A DNA stretch of 10,232 bases from Planctomycetaceae bacterium UBA969 (GCA_002303765.1 DBCB01000319.1:1-10232), one strand, 5' to 3'; positions 1 through 7,725 are shown, counted from the stretch's first letter. The notes: generated by a model not told the origin, from the sequence alone. Numbers and translations are program-made.

Positions 1-1284
1 ATTTATCCACCCGAGAAAGTTGGCTTGATAGATCAAACGATGGAAGAAGAGGGATATAACTTTGCGATCAAGGGGATCGGCAAACCGCTTGCGTTACAAA
101 TCTGCAAGGCTTGCAATCTGAGCCCGGATTATTTAATTGAAAATAAATTGGAGCCAGACGAAATACGAGATATAGAGTCCTTTCAATCCGTACTAGCGCA
201 AAAACAACCTTGGGCTCCCATAAGCTACACCTTGTTTGCAATTAACATCCTTGTTTTTCTAGCAATGTTGTATGCAGGGGTGGATCTATTCCAACCTACC
301 ACAGAACAACTTCTTGCGTGGGGCGCCAACGCAGGTACAAAAACCATGGATGGCGAAGCTTGGCGGCTTCTTTCAAGCGCATTTTTGCACATTGGATTAG
401 TCCACCTTGGCGTGAATATGTTTGTGCTCTGGAAAGTTGGGCCCTTTCTTGAAAGGCTATTTGGAAGTGTCACCTTTCTGATTTTTTATCTTGTAAGCGC
501 AATAGGGGGCAGTGAAGCAAGCCTTTGGTGGAACGAGTTTGGAGTAAGTGCAGGAGCATCCGGGGCGTTGTTTGGTATATTCGGAAGCTTGCTGGGATAT
601 TTATTGGCCAAGCCCCCTGGGATGTCTGCTGCGATTATGACCCAGCTTCGATTTTGGGCATTAAACTTCATCGTTTTAAATATCGCCTTTGTGTTTTTCC
701 TTGCAGGTGTGGATCAGGCTGCGCATGGCGGTGGAGCATTGGCAGGATTGCTAATTGGTCTTCTTGCGGGAGCGATTCAAAAGAACTCAGTTTTAAAAAC
801 CCCGATTCTCAAGCACGGCATTTTGATGCTTGCTGGGGTGGGGTTATGTTGGGCAAGTTGGTTTACCCTGCAAAAAGAGACTGCAGATAAATTTATAGCA
901 ATCAAAACCTTTGAACGATTCGGAAAGGAAGAAGAATCCCTGCTCGAGAAGTTTACCAATGGGCAAAACCAACTGAGAAAAACCCAACTGACAGAAGATG
1001 GATTTGCAACACTTTTGGAAAAAGAAATAACCCCGATTTGGTCAGACTATGCGACAAAGTTTAATGGCTTTAAAAAGGTTCCAAGCCGTTGGTCAGGTTG
1101 GTATCCCGATTTTGTTGTGTACTTGAACACTCAGGTGATGGCTCAGACCCTTTTAATGGAAGGGATAAAAACAAAAGACAAAACCAAGGTGGAAAAAGCT
1201 CACGAGAAGTTTTCAGAAGCAGGAGATTTAGTGATGAAAATAACCACCGAGATGAAAGCAAAGAGCAAGAACAAAAGCGAATAA
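1..1284 (+). CDS. Rhomboid-family intramembrane serine protease (5' end probably outside window)
   Basis: Cleaves transmembrane substrates inside the bilayer. The frame is open to base 1. The first possible starts, TTG 25 and ATG 40, have no convincing ribosome binding site, so the gene probably begins upstream. Numbering from TTG 25: a cytoplasmic N-terminal segment of about 65 residues, then seven likely membrane segments (about 66-85, 113-135, 138-160, 172-194, 205-227, 231-250, 262-282). The full rhomboid signature is visible: WR at 113-114, the HxxxxHxxxN pattern (His122, His127, Asn131), GASG with nucleophile Ser179, and His234 in AAHGGG as the catalytic partner. The order (Ser on TM4, His on TM6, one extra C-terminal TM) fits the 6+1 class. 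The last 135 residues are charged, helical and unrecognised; by topology they would lie outside the cytoplasm. The gene ends in tandem TAA codons and converges on the HflK-like gene. The family call is firm; substrate and exact start are unknown. Confidence 0.9.
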   Translation: MYPPEKVGLIDQTMEEEGYNFAIKGIGKPLALQICKACNLSPDYLIENKLEPDEIRDIESFQSVLAQKQPWAPISYTLFAINILVFLAMLYAGVDLFQPTTEQLLAWGANAGTKTMDGEAWRLLSSAFLHIGLVHLGVNMFVLWKVGPFLERLFGSVTFLIFYLVSAIGGSEASLWWNEFGVSAGASGALFGIFGSLLGYLLAKPPGMSAAIMTQLRFWALNFIVLNIAFVFFLAGVDQAAHGGGALAGLLIGLLAGAIQKNSVLKTPILKHGILMLAGVGLCWASWFTLQKETADKFIAIKTFERFGKEEESLLEKFTNGQNQLRKTQLTEDGFATLLEKEITPIWSDYATKFNGFKKVPSRWSGWYPDFVVYLNTQVMAQTLLMEGIKTKDKTKVEKAHEKFSEAGDLVMKITTEMKAKSKNKSE

Positions 1285-1286
1285 TA

Positions 1287-1321
1287 AAGCTTAATGTGTA
1301 CAGCTCAAGGCTTGGTTTTTT
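1287..1321 (+). terminator. Weak candidate intrinsic terminator after rhomboid gene
   Basis: AAGCTT at 1287-1292 can pair with AGGCTT at 1308-1313 (six pairs, one G-U, 15-nt loop). GG and a run of six T (1316-1321) follow. The stem is weak, but its position directly after the tandem stop codons of the rhomboid gene is right. It overlaps the 3' end of the convergent HflK-like gene, whose stop codon lies in the loop region. Confidence 0.3.
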
Positions 1322-2243
1322 GCCCTAAGGGCATCAGATTAATTTCCAAACCACCCGCCCCTAAGTATTGATCCAACAAACCCAGGTTCCCCTGATCGCG
1401 AAGTTTTGCAAAGATCTTACTTCGTTCATCCTGCCAGATTTGCAGCAGATAATCGGGATTGGTTTTCCTGCCTTCGAGGTATTGCTGAAGCCTAGCGAGA
1501 AAGCGTTCTGCATCTTTATTGGCCTGCAGAATCATAGTGTTGGTAATGGCCTGTGTTTCCTGTTCAAGCCTGAATTTATCGGATTCTGACTGCCTGAGTT
1601 TACTTTCGGTATCCTGCTCTGCCTTATTAAGCATTGTGGTTACGGAAGTTTGGGCCCTAGCAACAGCATCAAAAGAAGGTTTAACTTCATCAGGCGGCGC
1701 AACAAGAGAAACACGAACATCCAGGAGTTGGACTCCGAGATTGCAGCCTTGGATTCTCTGTGTGGTTTTATTAAGGATTGCAGGGCCCATCGAAATCTTG
1801 CCAGCTAGCAATGCTTCATCAACGGTTTTACTTGCGATCCACATTGCAGTTTCAGATTCAACATAGCGTTTCAGAAATTCGGGAATGATGGGAGCATTGA
1901 TTGCGAAATCAACTTCCATGCCCGGCTCTACTTTATAATAAACGGTAACCTGAACATTAACGAGGTTGTTATCGCCTGTAAGCATCTGGCCTGGTGGCAG
2001 AGGTTTGCCTCCATCATCTTCAAAAAATCCAACAGCAATATTATTCACCTTATCAACAGCAATTCGATCAACGCGATCCATTCCGTAGGGAAGACCGATG
2101 AAAAGACCAGGGTCCGCAAGTTGGGGCAACGGCTTACCAAAGCGCCTGATAACTCCCTTTTCACCTGGTCTGATCTGGGTGAATCCCGTCAGCAAATAGA
2201 AACCGAGAACGAGGGCAATTAAAACCAGCAGGGTTTTTCTCAT
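1305..2243 (-). CDS. Stand-alone HflK-like SPFH/band 7 membrane protein
   Basis: A 312-residue member of the SPFH (stomatin/prohibitin/flotillin/HflKC) family. HflK proteins pair with HflC in large periplasm-facing assemblies around the FtsH protease and modulate its activity. Residues 4-21 form the single N-terminal membrane anchor. The SPFH domain follows at about 22-190, with the RPGEKGVIRRFG opening, PGLFIGLPYG, and MLTGDNNLVNVQVTVYYKV (87-104), which is HflK-like rather than HflC-like. The APPDEVKPSFDAV segment (182-194) matches the HflK end-of-domain motif, and a charged coiled coil spans about 195-260. It is somewhat shorter than typical HflK (about 380-420 residues) and lacks the Gly-rich N-terminal tail. 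The ATG at 2243 overlaps the hflC stop as ATGA, with AAGGGG seven bases upstream. It is the last gene of the operon and the second HflK-type partner there, after the ATPase fusion. Family confident; HflK rather than generic SPFH fairly sure. Confidence 0.85.
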   Translation of the reverse strand: MRKTLLVLIALVLGFYLLTGFTQIRPGEKGVIRRFGKPLPQLADPGLFIGLPYGMDRVDRIAVDKVNNIAVGFFEDDGGKPLPPGQMLTGDNNLVNVQVTVYYKVEPGMEVDFAINAPIIPEFLKRYVESETAMWIASKTVDEALLAGKISMGPAILNKTTQRIQGCNLGVQLLDVRVSLVAPPDEVKPSFDAVARAQTSVTTMLNKAEQDTESKLRQSESDKFRLEQETQAITNTMILQANKDAERFLARLQQYLEGRKTNPDYLLQIWQDERSKIFAKLRDQGNLGLLDQYLGAGGLEINLMPLGQKTKP

Positions 2244-3229
2244 GGCTTAGCCCCTTTGGTTTCGGGGGCTTTAATAGAGCCTTGTGGAGGTGAGAAAAGT
2301 AGGTCGAACAATTCCCTGTGGGTCCCTAGAAGTAGAACTGTTTTGTTATCACCCAAGATGCGTTGATACTCTTCCAGCTTTTTTAGGAAGGTATAAAACT
2401 GAGGATCGCGGGATTGCGCCTGAGATCGCAAGCGATCGGATTGAGCTTCTGCCTGGCCTTTCATGCGGATGGATTCTGCTTCGCTTGAGGCACGAAGTTG
2501 GGCAACTTTTTTCTCGCCCGCACTGCGGATATCCGCAGCTTTTCGTTCTCCTTCGCTTTGGTACTGAGCCGCTTTTTTATCCCGCTCACTGATAATGCGA
2601 TCAAAAATAGCCTGCCTGACTGCAGGCGGATGATTCGCCCTTCGCAGCCTGATATCAACCACTTCGATTCCATAATCAGCAGATGCAGATTCTTGAAGTG
2701 ATTTTCCATTGGCCCTGCCTGGCTCAAGCAAAAGCTTAGTGCGTAGAATCTCGCGTTGTTTTTCAACCTTGCCCTCTTCAATGCTTACAAGATCATCAAG
2801 TTCCATGGTGCCTATAGCTGCGCCAAGTTCTGAATTAATGCGCTGTGCCAAAATTGCTTTAGCGCCATCAATGGTGTTTACGGTACGAAGAAAAGTATCC
2901 ACGCCCTTGGCATCGCGGATACGCCAGCAGATGTATGCATCGAGGCTAAGGGTTTTATCGATGGTATTGCGTTGGGTATCGCGGGTAAGAAGTTCAACAC
3001 TAGGAAGATCGAAGAATTGGATTCTGCGATCAAGTCGAAGCACAGATTGAATAGGCCAAGGCAATTTGAAATGCAATCCCGCCTGCGAAGAATCAGCACC
3101 ATCAAAAGTTTCGAGGTGTCTGCCAAATTGAGTAAGGTAAACAAACTCAGCCCGATCAACAGTAAAAATGCACTGGGGCATTACGGATAAAAGAACGATT
3201 ATTGCAAGTGATATTAAGAAAGTTTTCAT
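2240..3229 (-). CDS. hflC: HflC, SPFH subunit of the HflKC complex modulating FtsH
   Basis: A 329-residue HflC protein. In known systems HflC assembles with HflK on the periplasmic face of the inner membrane and restrains or organises FtsH proteolysis. An N-terminal membrane segment lies at about 3-23, followed by the SPFH domain: FVYLTQFGR (29-37), AGLHFKLPWPIQSV (50-63), and LDRRIQFFDLPSVELLTRD (66-84). The diagnostic HflC stretch is clear: DIRLRRANHPPAVRQAIFDRIISERDKKA (192-220), the SEGERKAADIRS coiled coil, the GQAEAQ segment, and RDPQFYTFLKKLEEY (274-288). The length is normal. The ATG at 3229 overlaps the upstream fusion-gene stop (ATGA) and is preceded eight bases away by a perfect GGAGGA (3238-3243), so translational coupling is likely. 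It lies between two HflK-like genes and could pair with either. FtsH itself is not in the window. Confidence 0.92.
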   Translation of the reverse strand: MKTFLISLAIIVLLSVMPQCIFTVDRAEFVYLTQFGRHLETFDGADSSQAGLHFKLPWPIQSVLRLDRRIQFFDLPSVELLTRDTQRNTIDKTLSLDAYICWRIRDAKGVDTFLRTVNTIDGAKAILAQRINSELGAAIGTMELDDLVSIEEGKVEKQREILRTKLLLEPGRANGKSLQESASADYGIEVVDIRLRRANHPPAVRQAIFDRIISERDKKAAQYQSEGERKAADIRSAGEKKVAQLRASSEAESIRMKGQAEAQSDRLRSQAQSRDPQFYTFLKKLEEYQRILGDNKTVLLLGTHRELFDLLFSPPQGSIKAPETKGAKP

Positions 3230-6200
3230 GGTGAAAGTCCTCCGTCATTGCTTTTGGGAGCAGTTTTTTGCCTATCCACAGGAGCAGAAGAAAAGCCGGG
3301 CATGCGGAAAAAGTCTGAAGGCATCAGCCAAAGATTGCTCTTAACGGGCTTATCAGAATCGATGATGATTTTATCCCTGCCAGCAAGAGCAGAAGAGATT
3401 GCGTTCCAGAACCTTCTAAAATCAGCGAGTGACTTCCAAGAATCTCTACGGGCCTTGAGTTGTTCCAAGGTAATGCGTGCTACCTCATCAGGATTCCTAC
3501 CTTCTAAAACTTCGATCAAAGAACTAGTGATAAGAAGAAAATCATCGTAAGCAGAAGGGCCCACTCTACTGGAAAGAATGGCCAAAGTAACATCAGCTTG
3601 AGCTTTGGTTTTATCGATAACCTCATCCTTAAAAGCTTGTGCAAGCCTCTCTTTTAAAAGGGCTCTGCCTTGTTCATCTGCAAGCTTGATTAACACCGCA
3701 CCTAGGGCATCGTTAATTTTTCTATCTCGCATTTCCATAGCTTGCGTAACTGCGTAATAAGATCGCACTACTTCTTGTGGAGGATGCAAATCGTGAAGAG
3801 ATAAGCCTTCAAGCCTAATGCCCATGACTGAAGCATCGAGTTTTGCAATTCGATTCTCCAAGAGATTAGTAGCTTGGAATTGAAACTTGCCCCGATCCTC
3901 TGTCAACAATGCACCAAGCGATTTTGAACCAACTAACTCACGCAAAATAGATTCAGTATTGGCGCGAAGTATTGCTTCGACATCATTGCAATTGAAAAGG
4001 AACTTGCGAGGATCGGTGATTGCAAAACGGATGCTGCCTTGGATTTCCATGAGGTTACCATCGCCTGTGATCATAACGGATTCATCAGGGACTCTGTAAA
4101 ACCCTTCGCTTTCATGCCTGCTGTTCCATGCGCCAGACTCTGACGTAACTTTGCCGTTGGAAAGTGTGCGGAACCCAATTTCGATGGTGCGTACTTTGGA
4201 AGGTTGAATGCGGGTGACCTTTTCGAATGGGATGGGTAAACGCCAATGCAATCCAGGTTCTAACTCATCATCCAAGAGTCGGCCCATTCGTTGCACCAAC
4301 CCGATTTCATTGGATTGAATTTGCGTAAACCCAAAAGAAAGCCAGATCAAAAGGAATGTTGCAAAGGTAGCTGCAAATACTTTTTGCCAGTTGTGGAAGA
4401 TGAAGTCGAAATGCTCATCGATATCGAGCAGACGATCCACAAATGCACCAACTTTATCAGTGAACTTCGCCAACGAATTAGAAGCTGAAAGATTGGATTC
4501 CCGTTGAAACCATAAAAGCCTCATCGAGTTCAATAGCACCGCGAAAGAGCCAAATTGATGATAAACCACTGCAAATAGTGGTGATTGTTCCATCCAATCG
4601 GTAGGGGCAAACAAAGGCCAAAGCCAGCCTGTGATAACAATACCAACAATGTTGACACCAAAAGCGAAGTAAAGAATGTTCTGATTAATGGTTTGCAAAG
4701 TTGCCCGAGAAAGCCCGATCAGCAAAGGAAGAGAGCGAAGCGGATCGCCTAAAAGAACCACATCGCCAGATTCTGCAACGACCTCGATCCCAGAAGGGCC
4801 ACCCACTGCAAGGCCCACATTGGAACGCGCCAAGGCTGGAGCATCGTTAATCCCATCGCCCACCATTGCAACCCGATGCGTTGAAGACATCTCTGCGATA
4901 ATTCTCTCTTTATCTGCAGGAAGCAATCCGCCATGACATTCATCAATTCCTAGATATTTTGCAACTTGATCTGCAACGATAGGTCGATCGCCAGAGAGAA
5001 GGGCGATGCGCTCGATTCCCATTTCGCGAAGTTTGGAAATAACGCCTACAGCTTCTGGGCGAATGCGATCACGGGCCCCAAACAACGCTTGAACTTTTCC
5101 ATCGATACACGCCACCATCACGGTCTGGCCTGTAGTTTCAAAACTCTTGATAGCATCATCTACTGGATCAGGGATGGAAATACCACGCTCAAGAAAAAGC
5201 CTTGGAGTACCAACAAGAATGTTTTTACCATCAATATAAGCTTCGACCCCAAATCCAGGAAGTGCTTTAAAATCAATAGCTTGCGAAAGAGTTAGCCCTT
5301 TAGTTTTTGCAGAGTGAACGAGAAGCTTTGCCAAGGGATGCTCGCTGGATTGCTCAACACTTGCAACTAGGCGAAGGGCCTCATCAGCATTAAAACCATC
5401 TTCTACAAACCAAGTTTGCCCGAGTTCTAATCTGCCCTCGGTAAGGGTGCCGGTTTTATCAAAAGCGAAGGCATTAATTTGTGCAAGTTGTTCGAGTGAG
5501 TTTCCGCCTTTGATTAAAATTCCCGTGCCTGCAAGCCTGCCCATTGCTGCAATCATTGCTGCAGGAGTAGCAAGGATAAGTGCGCAGGGGCATGCAACAA
5601 CAAGGATTGAAAGAGCAGGATAAAGTGCTGCACGAAGAGCGGTATAAAAGCCAGGCTTGGGAAGTTCGGGATTACGAAACCAACCTAACTGACTTACGAT
5701 TAAGAACGCAAGAAAGGTGATTGCAGCAAGTCCAAGAACAACAGGAAGGAACCATCGTGCAAGTCGGTCTGCGGTTCGCTCAAGTTTATTTTTCGAAGCA
5801 AGGGCTTTTACAGTAAGGTCGAAAACCCTGCCAGCAGCGGTATCATTTCCAACTTTAAGAACCGTGAAGGTGAGTGCGCCCAAGCCATTCAAGCAGCCTG
5901 CAAGAATGGTATCGCCCGAGGTTTTCAGATGAGGAATACTTTCACCTGTAAGGGCGGCTGTGTTAACTTCGGAGGTGCCATCAAGTATAAGGCCATCCGC
6001 AGGAATACGGGCGCCCGGCTTAACTCTGACGGTATCGCCTACTTTAAGATCTTCAACAAGAACGCGTTCTTCATTACCCGAGGCATCGAGCCGCCAGCAT
6101 CTGCGCGGAAAAAGTTCGAGCATTCCACGCAGCGCTTTTTGAGTGCGATCAAAAGTGATACCTTCCAAGCATTCACCAACAAGCCCAATGAATACAACTT

Positions 6201-6534
6201 CTGCAGCAACAAGGGGTTCCCGAATTAGAATCGCAGCAATGCAAGCGATGGCAAGTGCAAGGTCTGCGCCCATTCTTCCCTGAAGAAGAGAATCAAGCGA
6301 ACCATAAAGCACCCGAGCCCCGCCAAGGATTGCAGCAATTAGAGCGATCCGAAAACCACGAACCTCATTGGGAAAAGAAGGGATGGCCAAACCCGTCCAT
6401 AGTTCGATGCGGGATGAAACCCAAGGAAGAATATCCCACCCGATTAGGAAGCCAAGTATAATTGTAAGGAGATAGAGTGAAGTTCTACTTTCACTTTGAA
6501 AAGCCTTGTCCGATTGAGAGATTTCACGATGCAT
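3226..6534 (-). CDS. P1B-type heavy-metal ATPase fused to HflK-like SPFH domain
   Basis: An unusual two-part membrane protein, 1,102 residues from ATG 6534 (the frame opens at TTG 6609). Residues 1-676 form a P1B ATPase, which pumps metal cations using ATP: eight membrane segments (about 18-40, 61-79, 88-104, 107-123, 261-281, 302-324, 614-640, 650-675), actuator TGES (196-199), metal-binding CPC (315-317), phosphorylation site DKTGT (Asp359), nucleotide-site His-Pro (399-400) and hinge GDGIND (559-564). No N-terminal CxxC metal-binding domain is present. After a charged linker, a ninth membrane segment (about 718-738) leads to an HflK-like domain: GLVQRMGR (745-752), PGLHWRLPIPFEKV (760-773), DESVMITGDGNLMEIQG (817-833) and HPPQEVV (917-923). 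All catalytic motifs are intact, and there is no stop or good internal start at the junction (about 4510-4385). An even number of ATPase segments plus one would place the SPFH part outside the cytoplasm, as in HflK. Metal specificity is not assignable. hflC follows with a 4-nt overlap. Confidence 0.9.
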   Translation of the reverse strand: MHREISQSDKAFQSESRTSLYLLTIILGFLIGWDILPWVSSRIELWTGLAIPSFPNEVRGFRIALIAAILGGARVLYGSLDSLLQGRMGADLALAIACIAAILIREPLVAAEVVFIGLVGECLEGITFDRTQKALRGMLELFPRRCWRLDASGNEERVLVEDLKVGDTVRVKPGARIPADGLILDGTSEVNTAALTGESIPHLKTSGDTILAGCLNGLGALTFTVLKVGNDTAAGRVFDLTVKALASKNKLERTADRLARWFLPVVLGLAAITFLAFLIVSQLGWFRNPELPKPGFYTALRAALYPALSILVVACPCALILATPAAMIAAMGRLAGTGILIKGGNSLEQLAQINAFAFDKTGTLTEGRLELGQTWFVEDGFNADEALRLVASVEQSSEHPLAKLLVHSAKTKGLTLSQAIDFKALPGFGVEAYIDGKNILVGTPRLFLERGISIPDPVDDAIKSFETTGQTVMVACIDGKVQALFGARDRIRPEAVGVISKLREMGIERIALLSGDRPIVADQVAKYLGIDECHGGLLPADKERIIAEMSSTHRVAMVGDGINDAPALARSNVGLAVGGPSGIEVVAESGDVVLLGDPLRSLPLLIGLSRATLQTINQNILYFAFGVNIVGIVITGWLWPLFAPTDWMEQSPLFAVVYHQFGSFAVLLNSMRLLWFQRESNLSASNSLAKFTDKVGAFVDRLLDIDEHFDFIFHNWQKVFAATFATFLLIWLSFGFTQIQSNEIGLVQRMGRLLDDELEPGLHWRLPIPFEKVTRIQPSKVRTIEIGFRTLSNGKVTSESGAWNSRHESEGFYRVPDESVMITGDGNLMEIQGSIRFAITDPRKFLFNCNDVEAILRANTESILRELVGSKSLGALLTEDRGKFQFQATNLLENRIAKLDASVMGIRLEGLSLHDLHPPQEVVRSYYAVTQAMEMRDRKINDALGAVLIKLADEQGRALLKERLAQAFKDEVIDKTKAQADVTLAILSSRVGPSAYDDFLLITSSLIEVLEGRNPDEVARITLEQLKARRDSWKSLADFRRFWNAISSALAGRDKIIIDSDKPVKSNLWLMPSDFFRMPGFSSAPVDRQKTAPKSNDGGLSP

Positions 6535-6587
6535 GTTCAGGAAGCTACGGGTTAGTGTAAGATCAATTCCAACGCAGCCGAGCTTCC

Positions 6588-6617
6588 TTGACAGATTGCG
6601 TACCTTCAATTTATGGG
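6588..6617 (+). promoter_or_regulatory. Candidate sigma-70 promoter for the HEAT-like repeat gene
   Basis: A perfect TTGACA -35 box lies at 6588-6593. The best -10 is poor: TTATGG after 17 bases (6611-6616) or TATGGG after 18 (6612-6617). It shares its -10 region with the opposing operon promoter, so the two may compete or be co-regulated. The leader to ATG 6732 would be about 105-110 nt. Confidence 0.35.
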
Positions 6618-6637
6618 GTAAGTCGGGATGCAGTCAA
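6609..6637 (-). promoter_or_regulatory. Candidate sigma-70 promoter of the ATPase-HflK/hflC/hflK-like operon
   Basis: On the minus strand TTGACT (6637-6632) is followed after 17 bases by ATAAAT (6614-6609). The -35 is five of six to consensus and the -10 is weak. Transcription would begin near 6602, just downstream of the TTG 6609 codon. This argues for ATG 6534 as the true start, with a leader of roughly 70 nt. No Shine-Dalgarno sequence is visible before ATG 6534. Confidence 0.4.
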
Positions 6638-6731
6638 GGAAACAATGGTAAGTATGAAAGAGAGATTTGTGTAGGCAGCGTCATAAATAAACCGGATATT
6701 GATGTTAAGGAATCAAGGAACAGGTGAAAAG

Positions 6732-7688
6732 ATGTCATATTTCCTGTTAATACTGCTGATATTGGGGCAAACAGGGCCGATTCAAGCCAAAAGGGAGCCC
6801 CACCCCCTTGCGCCAAGCCTTCCCCTGCTTAGCGAAGCCGAAGAAGCCCGCTATGACAAAATCGTCAATCAATTCATCAAGTATGACCTAGGCCAATTGC
6901 CAGGCCCTGAGGGTTTGAAGGCGAAAAACGATTTTTTGAAGCTGGGTTCAGAATCTATACCAGCATTATTCCGAGGTCTGCAAACATCCGCAAAACTAGA
7001 ACATAGCTGCCCAGTCGCCATGATCAGCCAGAAGCTAAAAAGTTTCCTGCTGAAATCAGAGGATGATGAGCTGCTGGATTACGCACGGGATGAATTAACT
7101 TCCGCTTTGGAAGGAAGTAGACATGCGCCCTTGCTGCAAGACATGAGGCTTGGGGTGACCATGAGAAGAAAAGTCGTGCTTGCAAATAAGCCCCAGGTTC
7201 CTAAATGGTTGTTGACCATGACCGTCGCAGAAATGCTCAAATCATTACAGGAAGAAGAAAACCAACAGAAACACAAATTGATGGCACAAGAGTTAGGAAG
7301 GCGTGGCGATCATAAATCGCTCCAAGGGTTGGGACTATTTGCAGCAAGTTTTTATCCTGAAGTGAAAGAGCCATCAATAAAGTTACTGCAGGAAAAGATG
7401 CGGAAATTAAAGACCGTAGAACTGCAAGAGTTTTTAAAAGACGCCAACCCCTTGTTAAGACAAAAAGCTTCAGAAACCATGGGTAACCTAAAAGCAATCA
7501 AGGGTGCGGAAGATTTAGTGCCCTTACTTTCAGATTCAAATGCAGGAGTACAAAAGGCAGTGCGAGTGGCATTGGTTAAAATAGCGGGTGGAAAAGACTT
7601 CGGTCCGGATGATTTCTCAATTGCTGAGCAGGTGAAGAAATCGCAATCGGATTGGAAACAATGGCTGACAGAGCAAGGCATGAAATAA
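6732..7688 (+). CDS. Secreted HEAT-like repeat protein of unknown function
   Basis: A 318-residue protein. ATG 6732 is chosen because AAGGAA (6715-6720) and AGGTG (6722-6726) precede it, and because it begins a compact signal peptide: hydrophobic core at residues 3-12, likely cleavage after IQA (about residue 19). TTG 6699 and ATG 6702 lack a ribosome site. The mature protein is alpha-helical and charged, with degenerate HEAT-like helical pairs. The clearest are at about 228-258 (ELQEFLKDANPLLRQKASE) and 261-287 (DLVPLLSDSNAGVQKAVR). Weaker candidates are at about 64-85 (KNDFLKLGSESIPALFRGL) and 166-206. It ends with a WKQWL motif (308-312). Such repeats usually form protein-binding solenoids; no catalytic motif is visible. 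The gene stands alone, divergent from the SPFH operon and convergent with the PII gene, with its own terminator. Exported location is well supported. A link to the FtsH/SPFH operon is only positional. Confidence 0.75.
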   Translation: MSYFLLILLILGQTGPIQAKREPHPLAPSLPLLSEAEEARYDKIVNQFIKYDLGQLPGPEGLKAKNDFLKLGSESIPALFRGLQTSAKLEHSCPVAMISQKLKSFLLKSEDDELLDYARDELTSALEGSRHAPLLQDMRLGVTMRRKVVLANKPQVPKWLLTMTVAEMLKSLQEEENQQKHKLMAQELGRRGDHKSLQGLGLFAASFYPEVKEPSIKLLQEKMRKLKTVELQEFLKDANPLLRQKASETMGNLKAIKGAEDLVPLLSDSNAGVQKAVRVALVKIAGGKDFGPDDFSIAEQVKKSQSDWKQWLTEQGMK

Positions 7689-7690
7689 AG

Positions 7691-7725
7691 AAAAGACAGG
7701 AGCATCCGTGCCCCTGTCTTTTTTT
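7691..7725 (+). terminator. Strong intrinsic terminator, possibly bidirectional
   Basis: AAAAGACAGG (7691-7700) pairs perfectly with CCTGTCTTTT (7713-7722). An A/C mismatch, three further inner pairs and a TCCG loop complete the hairpin. Seven T (7719-7725) follow, right after the HEAT-like gene stop at 7686-7688. On the minus strand the hairpin is followed by TTTTCTTTATTT, so it can also stop transcription from the convergent PII gene, which ends at 7745. Confidence 0.88.

Larger units (their letters stand above)
6584..6641. repeat. 9-bp perfect inverted repeat spanning the divergent promoter region
   Basis: TTCCTTGAC at 6584-6592 is exactly the reverse complement of GTCAAGGAA at 6633-6641, with 40 bases between. 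Each arm contains the -35 box of one of the two divergent promoters, so the region is nearly symmetric. It could be simple promoter symmetry or a paired operator for a regulator of both directions. Confidence 0.5.

Noticed and set aside
525..890. Open frame inside the rhomboid gene in another frame
   Set aside because: A shadow of the clearly conserved rhomboid frame, Cys/Arg-rich with no family likeness. Similar antisense open frames under the ATPase, hflC and amt were dismissed for the same reason.
1321..1333. Palindrome TGCCCTAAGGGCA as a hairpin
   Set aside because: The loop is too small for the full stem and it falls inside the HflK-like coding sequence, encoding its MPLGQ end.
6535..6609. 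Longer fusion ATPase starting at TTG 6609
   Set aside because: No ribosome site precedes it, and it overlaps the candidate -10 box of its own promoter. The extra 25 residues are not hydrophobic and not family-like. ATG 6534 is preferred, though it also lacks a good ribosome site.
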